Part shown: piece after piece, positions 39,678 through 47,031 of the stretch
Layout of the letters: the number at the start of each line of letters is the position of its first letter
How positions within the stretch are numbered: position 1 is the stretch's first letter
Assembly (NCBI GenBank): GCA_036393335.1
Contig: DASWHD010000088.1
Coordinates: forward strand, 1-47,031
Source: DASWHD01 sp036393335
GTDB taxonomy: Bacteria > CG2-30-53-67 > CG2-30-70-394
Length of the DNA: 47,031 bases
Direction: 5' to 3'
Position numbers and translations under genes: made by a program
Notes under the pieces: generated by a model
Told to the model about the DNA's origin: nothing
Database searches by the model: none
The model's input: only the letters and a program-made list of their open reading frames with translations

Positions 39678-39914
39678 CTACATGCCGATCAGCTCGGCAT
39701 GGACCCCCTGGTCGGTAACCCGATGGAGGATGCGGGTCGCCTGGGTCAGCTCCGGGTCATACTGCACGACCATCAGGTGGGGCTTGTCGTCGCGAAAGCC
39801 GACGGCGATCACACCGGGGTCGCTACGGATCACCCCTTCCAGGTCCTTGAGCCGATCGTGTCCCAGGGTCTCGTCGATGTGGACCAACACATCCGTGAGA
39901 TCTACGTGTGTCAT
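39678..39914 (-). CDS. Small ferredoxin-fold (HMA-like) protein
   Basis: 78 residues: MTHVDLTDVLVHIDETLG, HDRLKDLEGVIRSDPGVIAVGF, DDKPHLMVVQYDPELTQATRILHRV and GVHAELIGM. The pattern beta-alpha-beta-beta-alpha-beta with ETLGHDRLKDLEGVIRSDPGV resembles heavy-metal-associated domains but the CxxC metal site is absent, so it probably does not carry copper. ATG 39914 has GGAGG 6 bases upstream. Function unknown. Confidence 0.75.
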   Translation of the reverse strand: MTHVDLTDVLVHIDETLGHDRLKDLEGVIRSDPGVIAVGFRDDKPHLMVVQYDPELTQATRILHRVTDQGVHAELIGM

Positions 39915-40021
39915 GACGGCCTCCAGGCAATTTACACGATTGATTTGGTTTCCTTTGAGACTAGCGGCGGTCTCCCGCGCAGTCAAAGAGGCGTGGCGGG
40001 TGCGGTAGTGCGCCGGATCCC

Positions 40022-40462
40022 CTATCTGTAGGCCGGTGTCGACACCGTGGGCGGCAGGTGGACCCGATATCGCGCCTTACCGCCTTCCTCAAGCAGGAAG
40101 CGCCCGCCGACGCTGGCGCCGCTTCCCTGGCCGCCGAGGAACTCCACCTGGATCGGCATCACTGCGCCGGCCGCTTCCCCGTCCGAAGCCGTAACGCTCC
40201 AGTTGCCGCTCTCCAGGCGAGCGGTGGGATTGACGGCGACGTTGAGCACCAGCCGTAGCTCCGCACCCTTATCGCTGATCAGGCGAAAGTTCGACACCGT
40301 CACGTAACCGTCGCGGCGGCTCTCCATCGATGCCAGCCGGTAGGCCACCGGTTGCCAACCGTCGGCGGTGCGCTCCTCCACCGTGACGTCGGACGGGCTG
40401 CAACCCAGGGTTGCCACGAGAAGCAACCAGACCCAAACTCGACCCCCACGGTAAGTAGTCAT
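40022..40462 (-). CDS. Putative lipoprotein, function unknown
   Basis: 146 residues beginning MTTYRGGRVWVWLLLVATLG followed by a cysteine (C21): a lipobox (VATLGC), so outer- or inner-membrane lipoprotein. The mature part is beta-rich (DVTVEERTADGWQPVAYRL, YVTVSNFRLISDKGAELRLVLNVAVNPTARL), ending in VHLPPTVSTPAYR. I do not recognise the family. Divergent from the CBS-domain gene. Confidence 0.75.
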   Translation of the reverse strand: MTTYRGGRVWVWLLLVATLGCSPSDVTVEERTADGWQPVAYRLASMESRRDGYVTVSNFRLISDKGAELRLVLNVAVNPTARLESGNWSVTASDGEAAGAVMPIQVEFLGGQGSGASVGGRFLLEEGGKARYRVHLPPTVSTPAYR

Positions 40463-40573
40463 AGCTTCTCATCCACACCAACGCCACGTGCACCGGTCCC
40501 CATCCTCACGACGACCCTTCATACGTCTTTGGGCGAGACTACACTCGGCTCGAAAAGGTGATTCATATAGTGT

Positions 40574-40579
40574 TATACT
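40574..40579 (+). promoter_or_regulatory. Possible -10 box for the CBS gene
   Basis: TATACT in an AT-rich patch (ATATAGTGTTATACTG) that stands out from the high-GC background, 30 bases before the start codon at 40609. No good -35 box at the usual distance. Weak prediction. Confidence 0.35.
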
Positions 40580-40608
40580 GAAAAAAATTCGCCTTGGAGG
40601 CAGTCCCC

Positions 40609-41052
40609 ATGAAAGACCCTCTCTGGATGCTCCTCGAAGAGAAGGGGCGCGTCGTCCACTCCGTCGCCCCGGACACCACCGTGGTGGACGCGGTCAACGC
40701 CATGAATGCCCATCGCCTCGGCGCGGTGTTGGTTGTGGAGCAAGGGGAGCCGGTCGGAATCTTCACCGAGCGCGACGTCCTACGGCGTGTGGTGACTCCG
40801 GGGCTCCCTCCCGCATCCACGTTGGTCGGCGACGTCATGACCCGTGAAGTCATCGTCGTCACTCCCACAACCACAGTGGAAGAGGCGATGGCCATCGTGA
40901 CGGAGAAGCGCTGCCGCCATTTGCCGGTCGTCGAGCAAGATCGGGTGACGGGAATGATCTCCATCGGTGACCTCACCCGCTGGGTCACGCGCGGCCACGT
41001 GTTCGAACTACAGCAGCTCATCAATTACATCACAGACAAGTATCCCGCCTGA
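40609..41052 (+). CDS. CBS-domain pair protein
   Basis: 147 residues containing two CBS motifs: VHSVAPDTTVVDAVNAMNAHRLGAVLVVEQGEPVGIFTERDVLRRV (about 17-63) and DVMTREVIVVTPTTTVEEAMAIVTEKRCRHLPVVEQDRVTGMISIGDLTRWV (about 76-127). A CBS pair usually binds adenine nucleotides or similar ligands and regulates a partner; no partner domain is fused. GGAGG precedes ATG 40609; the TTG further up would include that site in the coding region. Stand-alone, convergent with the SDR gene. Confidence 0.9.
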   Translation: MKDPLWMLLEEKGRVVHSVAPDTTVVDAVNAMNAHRLGAVLVVEQGEPVGIFTERDVLRRVVTPGLPPASTLVGDVMTREVIVVTPTTTVEEAMAIVTEKRCRHLPVVEQDRVTGMISIGDLTRWVTRGHVFELQQLINYITDKYPA

Positions 41053-41109
41053 CTGCGTCCCAGCGGCATGCGGAGGGCGTAGCCGTAATCCGATGGCTGC
41101 TCAGGGGCT

Positions 41110-41964
41110 TCACCCCCTCGCCGGGGCGAGGATCGCCCCGTATCCCTCGCGATACGTGGGATAACGAAGCGTGAAGCCGGTGGCCAGGAGGCGGCGATTG
41201 CGGCACCGCTTGTTGCCCCCCTGAGGACGCAACCCCTCCCCGGCGGTGCCACCCCGAGGCTCCGGGACCCCGAGCCTGTTGGCCAACCATCGGTAGACCG
41301 TGCCCAGCTCGGCGGGTTCATTGTCGACCCCCACGTAGATCGGAGCCGGGTTCTCAAGGCCCATGAGGTGGCGCAGAGCACTCGCCGCATCGTCCCGGTG
41401 GATGCGATTGGTATAGCGTGGCGGCCCGGATGGGCACACCGCCTGTCCCTGGCGCACCAAGTCGAGCAGGCGCCCGGGCCCTGGACCGTAGAGCCCCGCC
41501 AGGCGCACCACGGTCGCCGGGTACGGCCCACCCAGCAACAACCGCTCGCCCTCCAAGAGGCACCGCCCGCTGAACCCCGGCGGCTCGGTGGGGGAGTCCT
41601 CGTCCACCCATTCACCATCGGTCTGGCCATACACGCCGGTGCTGGAGGTGAAGACGAGCCGTCGCGGCTCCTGTTCGCCAGCGCGGAGCACCTCGATCAA
41701 GTTGTGCAGCCCATCCACGTAGGCGGCCCGGTACGCCGCCTCGTCGAAGCGCCCGGCGGAAGCGGTGTAGAAGATGTAATCGAGCCCCTCGGGGAGGCAA
41801 ATCAGAGAGACGCGATCGCGTAGGTCTGCCGCTAGGGGCCACAATGGGGCCGGCACGGCGTCGACCTGGCGCCGCAGCCCCCACACCTCGTGCCCGTCCG
41901 CCGTCAACATGAGACCCAGGCGGCTACCGACGGCGCCGCAACCAGCGATCAAGATTCTCGCCAT
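41110..41964 (-). CDS. NAD(P)-dependent SDR/epimerase-like protein (YeeZ type)
   Basis: 284 residues, extended short-chain dehydrogenase. The dinucleotide loop is ILIAGCGAVGSRLGLML (4-20; GxGxxG), then LVFTSSTGVYGQTDGEWVDEDSPTEP with the TSSTGVYG motif (catalytic Tyr in VYG), and VVRLAGLYGPGPGRL. This matches YeeZ-like proteins often annotated as NAD-dependent epimerase with unknown substrate. ATG 41964. Convergent with the CBS gene; a strong minus-strand terminator upstream (42072-42107) separates it from the periplasmic gene unit. Confidence 0.85.
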   Translation of the reverse strand: MARILIAGCGAVGSRLGLMLTADGHEVWGLRRQVDAVPAPLWPLAADLRDRVSLICLPEGLDYIFYTASAGRFDEAAYRAAYVDGLHNLIEVLRAGEQEPRRLVFTSSTGVYGQTDGEWVDEDSPTEPPGFSGRCLLEGERLLLGGPYPATVVRLAGLYGPGPGRLLDLVRQGQAVCPSGPPRYTNRIHRDDAASALRHLMGLENPAPIYVGVDNEPAELGTVYRWLANRLGVPEPRGGTAGEGLRPQGGNKRCRNRRLLATGFTLRYPTYREGYGAILAPARG

Positions 41965-42071
41965 CGTTCCCTCGTCGATCCCTTCCCACCGAGAGTACGT
42001 GGGCGATCACGACTCATCACGCCGAGCCTCGCCCCGCCGGAGGCCGGGCGAAGCGAGCTGGGCCCGACGGA

Positions 42072-42107
42072 GAAATAAACCGCCGGGGGGCATTCGCCCC
42101 CCGGCGG
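42072..42107 (-). terminator. Rho-independent terminator
   Basis: A perfect 12-bp stem, CCGCCGGGGGGC (42080-42091) with GCCCCCCGGCGG (42096-42107), and tetraloop ATTC. On the minus strand it is followed by GTTTATTT. It ends the unit formed by the Gly/Pro-rich periplasmic protein and the 57-residue secreted protein. Confidence 0.8.
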
Positions 42108-42228
42108 GGTCACCCGTCCAGGAAGGGTCGCCGCGGTGGGGAGGGGACACCACGGCGATCTCGCTCACCCGGGTGGGTGGCACGCGGCACGAGCACGGAG
42201 GAGGGGAAGCTCATGCCGCGTGGGCTCG

Positions 42229-42402
42229 TCATCGTCGATTCTCTCCGGAAATCACCACCGTACCCGTGATGGTGACCTGGTCGTTCCAATCAGTGCCGCA
42301 CGGGCCGCGGCCGGGCATCGCCACGCCGTCTCCCGCGGCCAGCACCAGCACCGCCGCCAGGACCATCACCCGCAGTGGGACCTTGGCTTGTGTATCGAGC
42401 AT
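42229..42402 (-). CDS. Small secreted protein, 57 residues
   Basis: Minus-strand frame ATG 42402 to TGA 42229: MLDTQAKVPLRVMVLAAVLV LAAGDGVAMP, with a clear signal peptide ending near residue 28, then a short mature part GRGPCGTDWNDQVTITGTVV and ISGENRR with one cysteine. AGGAA lies about 10 bases upstream. It is 76 bases downstream of the periplasmic gene at 42479 and ahead of the terminator, so likely the second gene of that operon. Family not recognised; the mature part could be a short beta segment. Evidence is the signal peptide, ribosome-binding site and operon position. Confidence 0.6.
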   Translation of the reverse strand: MLDTQAKVPLRVMVLAAVLVLAAGDGVAMPGRGPCGTDWNDQVTITGTVVISGENRR

Positions 42403-42478
42403 CGTTGAGTTCCTAACGTTGGCAGGTGAACGAGGCGGGCGACGGAGAGCCCCCCGCCTCAGCGATCAATGACCGCCA

Positions 42479-42958
42479 TCACCGGCGGGGCCCACCGCCG
42501 CGGCCGCCGCCGGGTCCAGCGCTGCCGGCGCCGAATCCGCTACCGTCCATCGGCCGTGGCCGGGTGCCATCCCCGGGGCCGAGGCCGGTGCCGTCCTGGG
42601 GTCGCGGCCGGGTGCCGTCACCGTAGCCGGGGCCCAGAACGTCCAAGTCATCATCGGCGACGGGTCCACCACCCGGTCCCGGCCGGCTGAGCGCACCCGA
42701 GCCCATGCCGGGCCGCGGCCCAAAGCCGTACTCGGCCAGTTCCTCTGGAGACATCTGCTGGACCCGCTTATGGACCTCCGTTTGGAACTGCTCCCGTTCT
42801 TCCGCCGGCACATTGCGCAGCCTGCCGCGCATCGCCATGAGATCATCGGTGGAGTAGGAGGAGTAGTCCGTGGCCCAACTCGCGGCGGGGACAAGCGCCA
42901 GCGCGAGAGCGGCGGTCCCCATACCGGCGAGAAATCTCTTGGTCCAGGTCGTCTTCAT
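42479..42958 (-). CDS. Gly/Pro-rich periplasmic protein, DUF1104-like N-terminus
   Basis: 159 residues. Signal peptide MKTTWTKRFLAGMGTAALAL to about SWA-T (30). Residues 31-76 (DYSSYSTDDLMAMRGRLRNVPAEEREQFQTEVHKRVQQMSPEE) form a helical segment resembling DUF1104 proteins. The rest is low complexity: repeats of GDGTRPRP and GPGGG-type sequence, ending GGRGGGPRR. The layout, a small helical periplasmic protein with Gly-rich tail divergent from a kinase/sigma-54 activator pair, recalls ZraP, though sequence similarity is not evident. Preceded by a sigma-54-type promoter at 43011-43026. Confidence 0.75.
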   Translation of the reverse strand: MKTTWTKRFLAGMGTAALALALVPAASWATDYSSYSTDDLMAMRGRLRNVPAEEREQFQTEVHKRVQQMSPEELAEYGFGPRPGMGSGALSRPGPGGGPVADDDLDVLGPGYGDGTRPRPQDGTGLGPGDGTRPRPMDGSGFGAGSAGPGGGRGGGPRR

Positions 42959-43010
42959 GACTCACCTCCGCTGTTCTTGGCAGCCCCATTGCTGCCGCTG
43001 CGCTGCCTGC

Positions 43011-43026
43011 TGCACCTGGCGTGCCA
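43011..43026 (-). promoter_or_regulatory. Sigma-54-type promoter for the periplasmic protein unit
   Basis: Minus strand TGGCACGCCAGGTGCA: a perfect -24 element TGGCAC, five bases, and GTGCA at -12 where the consensus is TTGCW. GG and GC dinucleotides are 10 bases apart as required. It points toward the gene starting at 42958, 53 bases away. Confidence 0.6.
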
Positions 43027-43090
43027 GCCGTCGTGCCCACGCAGATACCACAAAATCAGTCGGTTGCTCCGCCGCCCGCGCTAGGCCGAA

Positions 43091-43107
43091 TGCACCATTG
43101 TGGTGCA
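43091..43107. promoter_or_regulatory. Candidate activator-binding palindrome between divergent promoters
   Basis: TGCACCATTGTGGTGCA: perfect 7-base arms around TTG. It sits 65 bases from one sigma-54-type promoter and 92 bases from the other, a usual distance for an enhancer site. A looser GCAC...GTGC pair (43123-43139) lies nearby. The natural ligand would be the sigma-54 activator at 45495. Inference from position and symmetry. Confidence 0.55.
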
Positions 43108-43199
43108 GCGCACCGGATTGATGCACGGCTACCCTGTGCCGCGCTGACGAAGGCCTCGAAAAAACAGTCGATTGAGCACCCCTCTGGGAGAACCGCCGC

Positions 43200-43215
43200 T
43201 GGCATATAAATTGAA
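43200..43215 (+). promoter_or_regulatory. Sigma-54-type promoter for the kinase/regulator operon
   Basis: TGGCATATAAATTGAA: TGGCA at -24, TTGAA at -12 with the correct spacing between GG and the G of TTG; consensus would be TTGCW, so the -12 C is replaced by A. It is 75 bases before the start of the first operon gene at 43290. Confidence 0.5.
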
Positions 43216-43289
43216 GCAGGGCGATCACACCCCTCTCGCCCGTGGCGATCGGGGCATCGTCTTCCTGTCACTTCCTCCGGAGGCCCCTC

Positions 43290-43799
43290 ATGAATGCGGC
43301 TCACCTGCACCTCGTGATCAACCACTTGCCTATCATCGGGGCCTGCCTCTCCCTGCCCCTGGTCGCCCTAATCCTCTGGCGCCGTAGCGATCGCGGCCTC
43401 ATCCTCGCCGCGGCCCTCACCCTCGTCCTCACCGGTGTCGGTGCCCTTGCCGCCCTGCAGACCGGCGAACCGGCTGAGGAGATGGTCGAGCACCTGCCGG
43501 GCACCGCCGAGTCCCTGATCGAACCCCACGAAGAACGCGCCGAGGTCGCCGCCGGGCTCGCCGTCGCCACGGCCCTTGGCGCCTTGGTGGTGCTGGGCGT
43601 GGCCTGGCGCCGGGAAGGCCCGTTGCCCGTCTCGTTGCTCGCGACGTTGCTCGTCGCGTCGGTCGCCACCTCTGGCGCGATGGCCTGGACCGGTAAGGCC
43701 GGTGGCATGATCCGCCACCCCGAGATCCGTGGCGAGGGAGGCGGCGTGGCAGCCGCCATCACCCCGTATGGGACGAGCGAATCCGACTCGGAGGATTAA
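43290..43799 (+). CDS. DUF2231-like four-helix membrane protein
   Basis: 169 residues with four transmembrane helices (about 10-30, 36-56, 88-110, 118-138). The N-terminal HLHLVINHLPIIG has closely spaced histidines before the first helix, as in DUF2231 proteins, and HEERAEVAAG holds another before the third; these could ligate heme or a metal, which I cannot test. It may be the upstream sensor partner of the kinase that follows one base after its stop. GGAGG precedes ATG 43290. Function unknown. Confidence 0.78.
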   Translation: MNAAHLHLVINHLPIIGACLSLPLVALILWRRSDRGLILAAALTLVLTGVGALAALQTGEPAEEMVEHLPGTAESLIEPHEERAEVAAGLAVATALGALVVLGVAWRREGPLPVSLLATLLVASVATSGAMAWTGKAGGMIRHPEIRGEGGGVAAAITPYGTSESDSED

Positions 43800-43800
43800 A

Positions 43801-45498
43801 ATGGATGCCGGTGGCAGCCACGTTCTGGCCACCGGCGATTCCATGCGTACGTCAGCCCCTTCACCATCACTGCCCCGCCGCCAGCAGGGAGCACACGGCT
43901 GGCTCCTCGGTGCAGCGGCCCTCACTGCCCTGTTCTTCCTCGTGGCGGGCAATGGCTTCCTCGACCTGCAGCGCGAGCGCACCAACCTGATCCGCCTCCT
44001 CGAGGCCCAGGGGCAGACCCTGCTGCGCACCGTACAGCAGGGCGCAGAAAATGCGGCCCGCGCGGCAGACCAGGTGGAGGCCCTGTTGGCGGATCGCCTC
44101 CTCGACGTGGCGCGGGACATCGCCAGGCATCGCGTCGGTGTGGACCTCAGCGACGCCGTGCTGATCGACTATGCGCGCCGCCACGGCGTGCACCGCATCA
44201 TCGTCCTCGACGCCCAGAATCGGGTGGTGGCGATCAACCACAGTCACGGGCGAGAGCCGCGCGCGTTGCATGCCGCCGAGCTCGCCGCCCCGATCCTGCG
44301 CGGGGAGAGGCAGGAGCTGATCGTCGGCTTTACTCAGGGCCACAACCGGGCACGGCAAATGTTCGGAGTGGTGGTGACCCGCATCGACGCTCCGGGTGCA
44401 GTGGTCGCCACGCTCGCGGCGGACACCGTCTACGCATTCGTGTCGCGCATCGGCCTCGCTCCCCTGCTGGAACGGATGACCTCGTCGTCCGGGATCGTGG
44501 CGGCGGCGGTGTTTACCGGCGATGGGGAACGTCTCATCGGCTCCGGCGAAAGTCCTCCGACCGCCCCCGCCTACGAACGTGGCGTGGTCAGCATTCATGG
44601 TGAGCGCCGCTATCGCGTGAGTGGCCCCATCAATCTGCCGCACGACGAGGTGGGCCTGGTGGTCCTCGACCTGTCGCTCGCACCGTTGCACAAGCTCTCC
44701 CGCGAAGCGTACCACCATGTGGCGATCTCCCTCGGCGTGTTCGCGCTTCTCCTGGCGGTAGGCGCCGCCCTCTGGCAGCTCGAAATGCGGCGTCGCGTCA
44801 GCGCCCAGACCGCGGTCATCGAGGGCGAGCGCCGCGCCCTCGTGCAACAACTCGCCGGCAAGGTCGCCCATGAGGTGCGCAACCCCCTCAATGCCATCGG
44901 CATGGGCCTGCAACGCCTCGCCCGCCGCCACCGGGGGGATACCAAGGACGCCGAGCTCCTGGCGATTCTCGAAGGAGAGGTGCGGCGTCTCGATGGCCTG
45001 GTAGAGGACTTCCTCGACCTCACCCGCGCGGCACGCATCGAACGGGTGGAGTGCGATCCGGCGGAGCCGGCGCGACGCGCCGTCGGGCTACTCCAGGAGG
45101 AGGCCGCGGCGGCCGGCGTCGCAATCACCCTTGATGAGCGGCGCGCTCCGGCGACGGCCGCGTGCGACCCCGCCAAAGTGACCCAGGCCCTGGTCAATCT
45201 GATCCGCAACGCAGTACGAGTCTCGCCCGCCGATACTGCGGTGGAGGTGGACGTCGCGCCGCAGGGCCGTGGCATCTGCTACGTCGTCTGTGACCGCGGG
45301 CCGGGGATCCCCGCCGATCAGCGCGATCGCCTCTTCGAACCCTTCGTTTCCCGCCAGCAGGGTGGCACCGGCCTTGGCCTGCCAGTGGTGCGCGAGATTG
45401 CCGCGGCCCATGGCGGGACCATCGAGCTGGTGGACCGAGACGGCGGCGGCACCTGTGCGCTCCTCGTCCTGAATCCACCGCCGGAAGGTGATCTATGA
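43801..45498 (+). CDS. Membrane sensor histidine kinase (NtrC-family partner)
   Basis: 565 residues. Helices at about 34-50 and 308-325 flank a periplasmic sensor region of about 255 residues, apparently a double Cache/PAS-like domain (HRIIVLDAQNRVVAINHSHG, then IVAAAVFTGDGERLIGSGE). Cytoplasmic HisKA with H357 (GKVAHEVRNPLNAIG), ATPase N box (LVNLIRNAV), G1 DRGPGIP and G2 GGTGLGLPVV. No cytoplasmic PAS or HAMP is obvious. ATG 43801 has GGAGG 8 bases upstream. Overlaps the next gene (ATGA), forming a pair of the ZraS/ZraR or AtoS/AtoC type. Confidence 0.93.
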   Translation: MDAGGSHVLATGDSMRTSAPSPSLPRRQQGAHGWLLGAAALTALFFLVAGNGFLDLQRERTNLIRLLEAQGQTLLRTVQQGAENAARAADQVEALLADRLLDVARDIARHRVGVDLSDAVLIDYARRHGVHRIIVLDAQNRVVAINHSHGREPRALHAAELAAPILRGERQELIVGFTQGHNRARQMFGVVVTRIDAPGAVVATLAADTVYAFVSRIGLAPLLERMTSSSGIVAAAVFTGDGERLIGSGESPPTAPAYERGVVSIHGERRYRVSGPINLPHDEVGLVVLDLSLAPLHKLSREAYHHVAISLGVFALLLAVGAALWQLEMRRRVSAQTAVIEGERRALVQQLAGKVAHEVRNPLNAIGMGLQRLARRHRGDTKDAELLAILEGEVRRLDGLVEDFLDLTRAARIERVECDPAEPARRAVGLLQEEAAAAGVAITLDERRAPATAACDPAKVTQALVNLIRNAVRVSPADTAVEVDVAPQGRGICYVVCDRGPGIPADQRDRLFEPFVSRQQGGTGLGLPVVREIAAAHGGTIELVDRDGGGTCALLVLNPPPEGDL

Positions 45499-46850
45499 CC
45501 GAGGCGACCATCCTGGTGGTGGACGACGAGCCGGCGCAGCGCGCCCTGCTCGCAGACTTTCTCCGCGACGAAGGGTATCGGGTGGCAGAGGCGGCTGACG
45601 GCGCGGCGGCCCTGGCGCGGGTACGGAACGGCGGCATCGACCTGCTGCTCACCGACGTGCGCATGCCGGGCATCTCTGGGGAGGAGCTGCTGTGCACGGT
45701 GCGCGAAGAGAGCCCTCATTTGCCGGTCCTCCTGATCACCGCCCACGACACGGTGGAGCAGGCGGTGACGGCGATGCAGTCTGGCGCCTTCAGCTACATC
45801 GCAAAACCCGTGAACCTCGACGGTCTCCTCGCCCAGGTGGAACGCGCCCTCGAGCATCGCCGTCTGGCGGAGGAGGTGGAGGCACTGCGCAGCGCCGCAG
45901 GCCGCACCCCCGACGTCCCCGACGTCGTGGCCGAGAGCCCGGCCATGCGCGCCGTGCTGTCGGAGGCGGCGCGGGTCGCACCGCGCCGCGCCACGGTGCT
46001 CATCACCGGTGAGAGCGGCACCGGCAAGGAGGTGGTGGCACGCGCAATCCATGCCCTTTCCGGACGGGTGGGTGCACCGTTCGTGGCAGTGAACTGCGCA
46101 GCGCTGCCCGAATCACTCTTGGAGAGCGAGCTGTTCGGCCATGAGACCGGCGCCTTCACCGGCGCAGTGCGGCGCCACACTGGCCGCTTCGAGCAGGCCC
46201 ATGGAGGCACCCTGTTCCTCGATGAGATCGGCGACCTGCCGGGGGCGGTACAGGTAAAGCTCCTGCGCGCCCTCCAGGAGCGCACCATCGAACGCCTCGG
46301 CGGCAGCGAGCCCATCGCCGTGGACGTACGGCTGATCGCCGCCACCCATCGCGACCTGCAAGCCGCCATCCGGGACGGGAGCTTCCGCGAAGACCTCTAT
46401 TACCGCCTCAACGTGGTCGCGCTCCATCTGCCGCCTTTGCGCTCGCGGCGCCCCGACATCCCGCCATTGATCGACCACCTCCTGGAACGCATCAATCGCG
46501 AGAACGACACCGGGGTGACCGGCGTCAGTCGTGAGGTGCTGGAGGCCTTCCTGCGTTACCCATGGCCGGGCAACGTACGGGAGCTGCGCAATGTGCTGGA
46601 GCGAGCGGTGGTACTAAACCGCGGCCGGGTGATCCACCTCGGTGACCTACCGGCGGCGTTCCGCGCCCCACCAGAGAAGGCCCCGATCGCGGGCGGCTCT
46701 CTCGTAGAGAATGAACGAGCGACGATCATTTCCGCTTTGCAGGCGGCCGGCTGGAACCGCAGCATCGCCGCCGATCGCCTCGGCATCCATCGCAACACCC
46801 TGCGCCGTAAGATCCGGGAGCTGGGCATCGCCCCGCCAGTGGACGGCTGA
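45495..46850 (+). CDS. Sigma-54-dependent response regulator (NtrC family)
   Basis: 451 residues. Receiver domain with phosphoacceptor D54 (LLTDVRMPG) and K104 (YIAKPV). AAA+ domain with Walker A GESGTGKE (172-179), the sigma-54-contacting GAFTGA loop (219-224), Walker B GTLFLDE and ESELFGHETGAF; arginine finger region in FREDLYYRLNV. Fis-type HTH at the C-terminus (ERATIISALQAAGWNRSIAADRLGIHRNTLRRKIREL). All activator motifs are intact. Overlaps the kinase gene by 4 bases. Likely binds the palindrome at 43091-43107 and drives both divergent promoters. Confidence 0.95.
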   Translation: MTEATILVVDDEPAQRALLADFLRDEGYRVAEAADGAAALARVRNGGIDLLLTDVRMPGISGEELLCTVREESPHLPVLLITAHDTVEQAVTAMQSGAFSYIAKPVNLDGLLAQVERALEHRRLAEEVEALRSAAGRTPDVPDVVAESPAMRAVLSEAARVAPRRATVLITGESGTGKEVVARAIHALSGRVGAPFVAVNCAALPESLLESELFGHETGAFTGAVRRHTGRFEQAHGGTLFLDEIGDLPGAVQVKLLRALQERTIERLGGSEPIAVDVRLIAATHRDLQAAIRDGSFREDLYYRLNVVALHLPPLRSRRPDIPPLIDHLLERINRENDTGVTGVSREVLEAFLRYPWPGNVRELRNVLERAVVLNRGRVIHLGDLPAAFRAPPEKAPIAGGSLVENERATIISALQAAGWNRSIAADRLGIHRNTLRRKIRELGIAPPVDG

Positions 46851-46923
46851 CCCGCACCTCGGCCGTGACCCCTCGTCGGATCCGCCGACCCCAATTCCGC
46901 GATCTGGCAGTCTGTCGGACTGC

Positions 46924-47031
46924 TAGCCCGCATTTCTCACCAGGGATCGTGGCGAGGCCGTGCCAACGGCCGTAGATTCTGGCCGGCCCGCGGTAGGAGC
47001 CGAATCCCTTCGGCGACCCAGGCCCAAAGGG
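46924..47031 (+). repeat. 230-bp palindromic element, copy E (cut by window end)
   Basis: Perfect left end TAGCCCGCATTTCTCACCA, then GGGATCGT, CGTAGATTCTGGCCGGCCCG and GTAGGAGCCGAATCCCTTCG as in copies B and D. The right half lies beyond the window. It follows the response-regulator stop by 73 bases. Confidence 0.88.

Noticed and set aside
39678..39986. Copper chaperone call for the small ferredoxin-fold protein
   Set aside because: Fold pattern fits but the CxxC metal-binding motif is absent.

Overview
The window is a high-GC bacterial chromosome segment. Gene content points to a gammaproteobacterium, probably of Chromatiales or Ectothiorhodospiraceae type; this is an inference from the pyrR-pyrB-pyrC cluster, a 14-gene nuo operon with separate nuoC and nuoD, the ihfA-merR-tRNA-Pro block and the TIGR03546/TIGR03545 pair. 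No phage, plasmid or CRISPR signature was seen. It reads as core genome peppered with short palindromic repeats and a few decayed genes.

Layout. 1-4.1 kb: the 3' half of gltB, an IS110-type remnant, a 230-bp palindromic element, nfo (endonuclease IV) and a small membrane protein. 4.2-7.4 kb: a pyrimidine operon (pyrR, pyrB, pyrC) with a candidate promoter and a leader hairpin closely resembling the PyrR-binding loop. 7.6-10 kb: a DUF6544-like gene, a second palindromic element, remnants of an aldo/keto reductase and of an RMD1/DUF155 gene, then sfsA. 10.1-25.1 kb, minus strand: nuoA to nuoN, all 14 subunits of NADH:quinone oxidoreductase. Its genes either overlap or are separated by spacers, and all but one of those spacers carry a palindromic repeat, from at least five families. 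25.4-30.6 kb: a DUF309 protein, a TPR protein, two tRNA-Pro genes, a YqaA/DedA protein, pcm, a MerR regulator, ihfA, grxD and a BolA/IbaG protein. 30.9-40.5 kb: an envelope block with an OmpA-like porin, TIGR03546, TIGR03545, an MscS channel, a large AsmA protein, a SIMPL protein, a small ferredoxin-like protein and a lipoprotein. 40.6-42 kb: a CBS-pair protein and an SDR protein. 42.1-46.9 kb: a two-component module in which divergent sigma-54-type promoters separate a Gly/Pro-rich periplasmic protein plus a 57-residue secreted peptide from an operon of DUF2231-like membrane protein, histidine kinase and sigma-54 activator.

Most notable: (1) a family of about 230-bp elements with 19-bp terminal inverted repeats, four complete copies, one cut by the window end and one collapsed to its two ends; (2) the concentration of unrelated palindromes in nuo spacers; (3) the PyrR-loop-like leader in a proteobacterium; (4) the Zra-like sigma-54 module at 42.1-46.9 kb with a small secreted protein. 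All calls come from reading the sequence; no database search was run.
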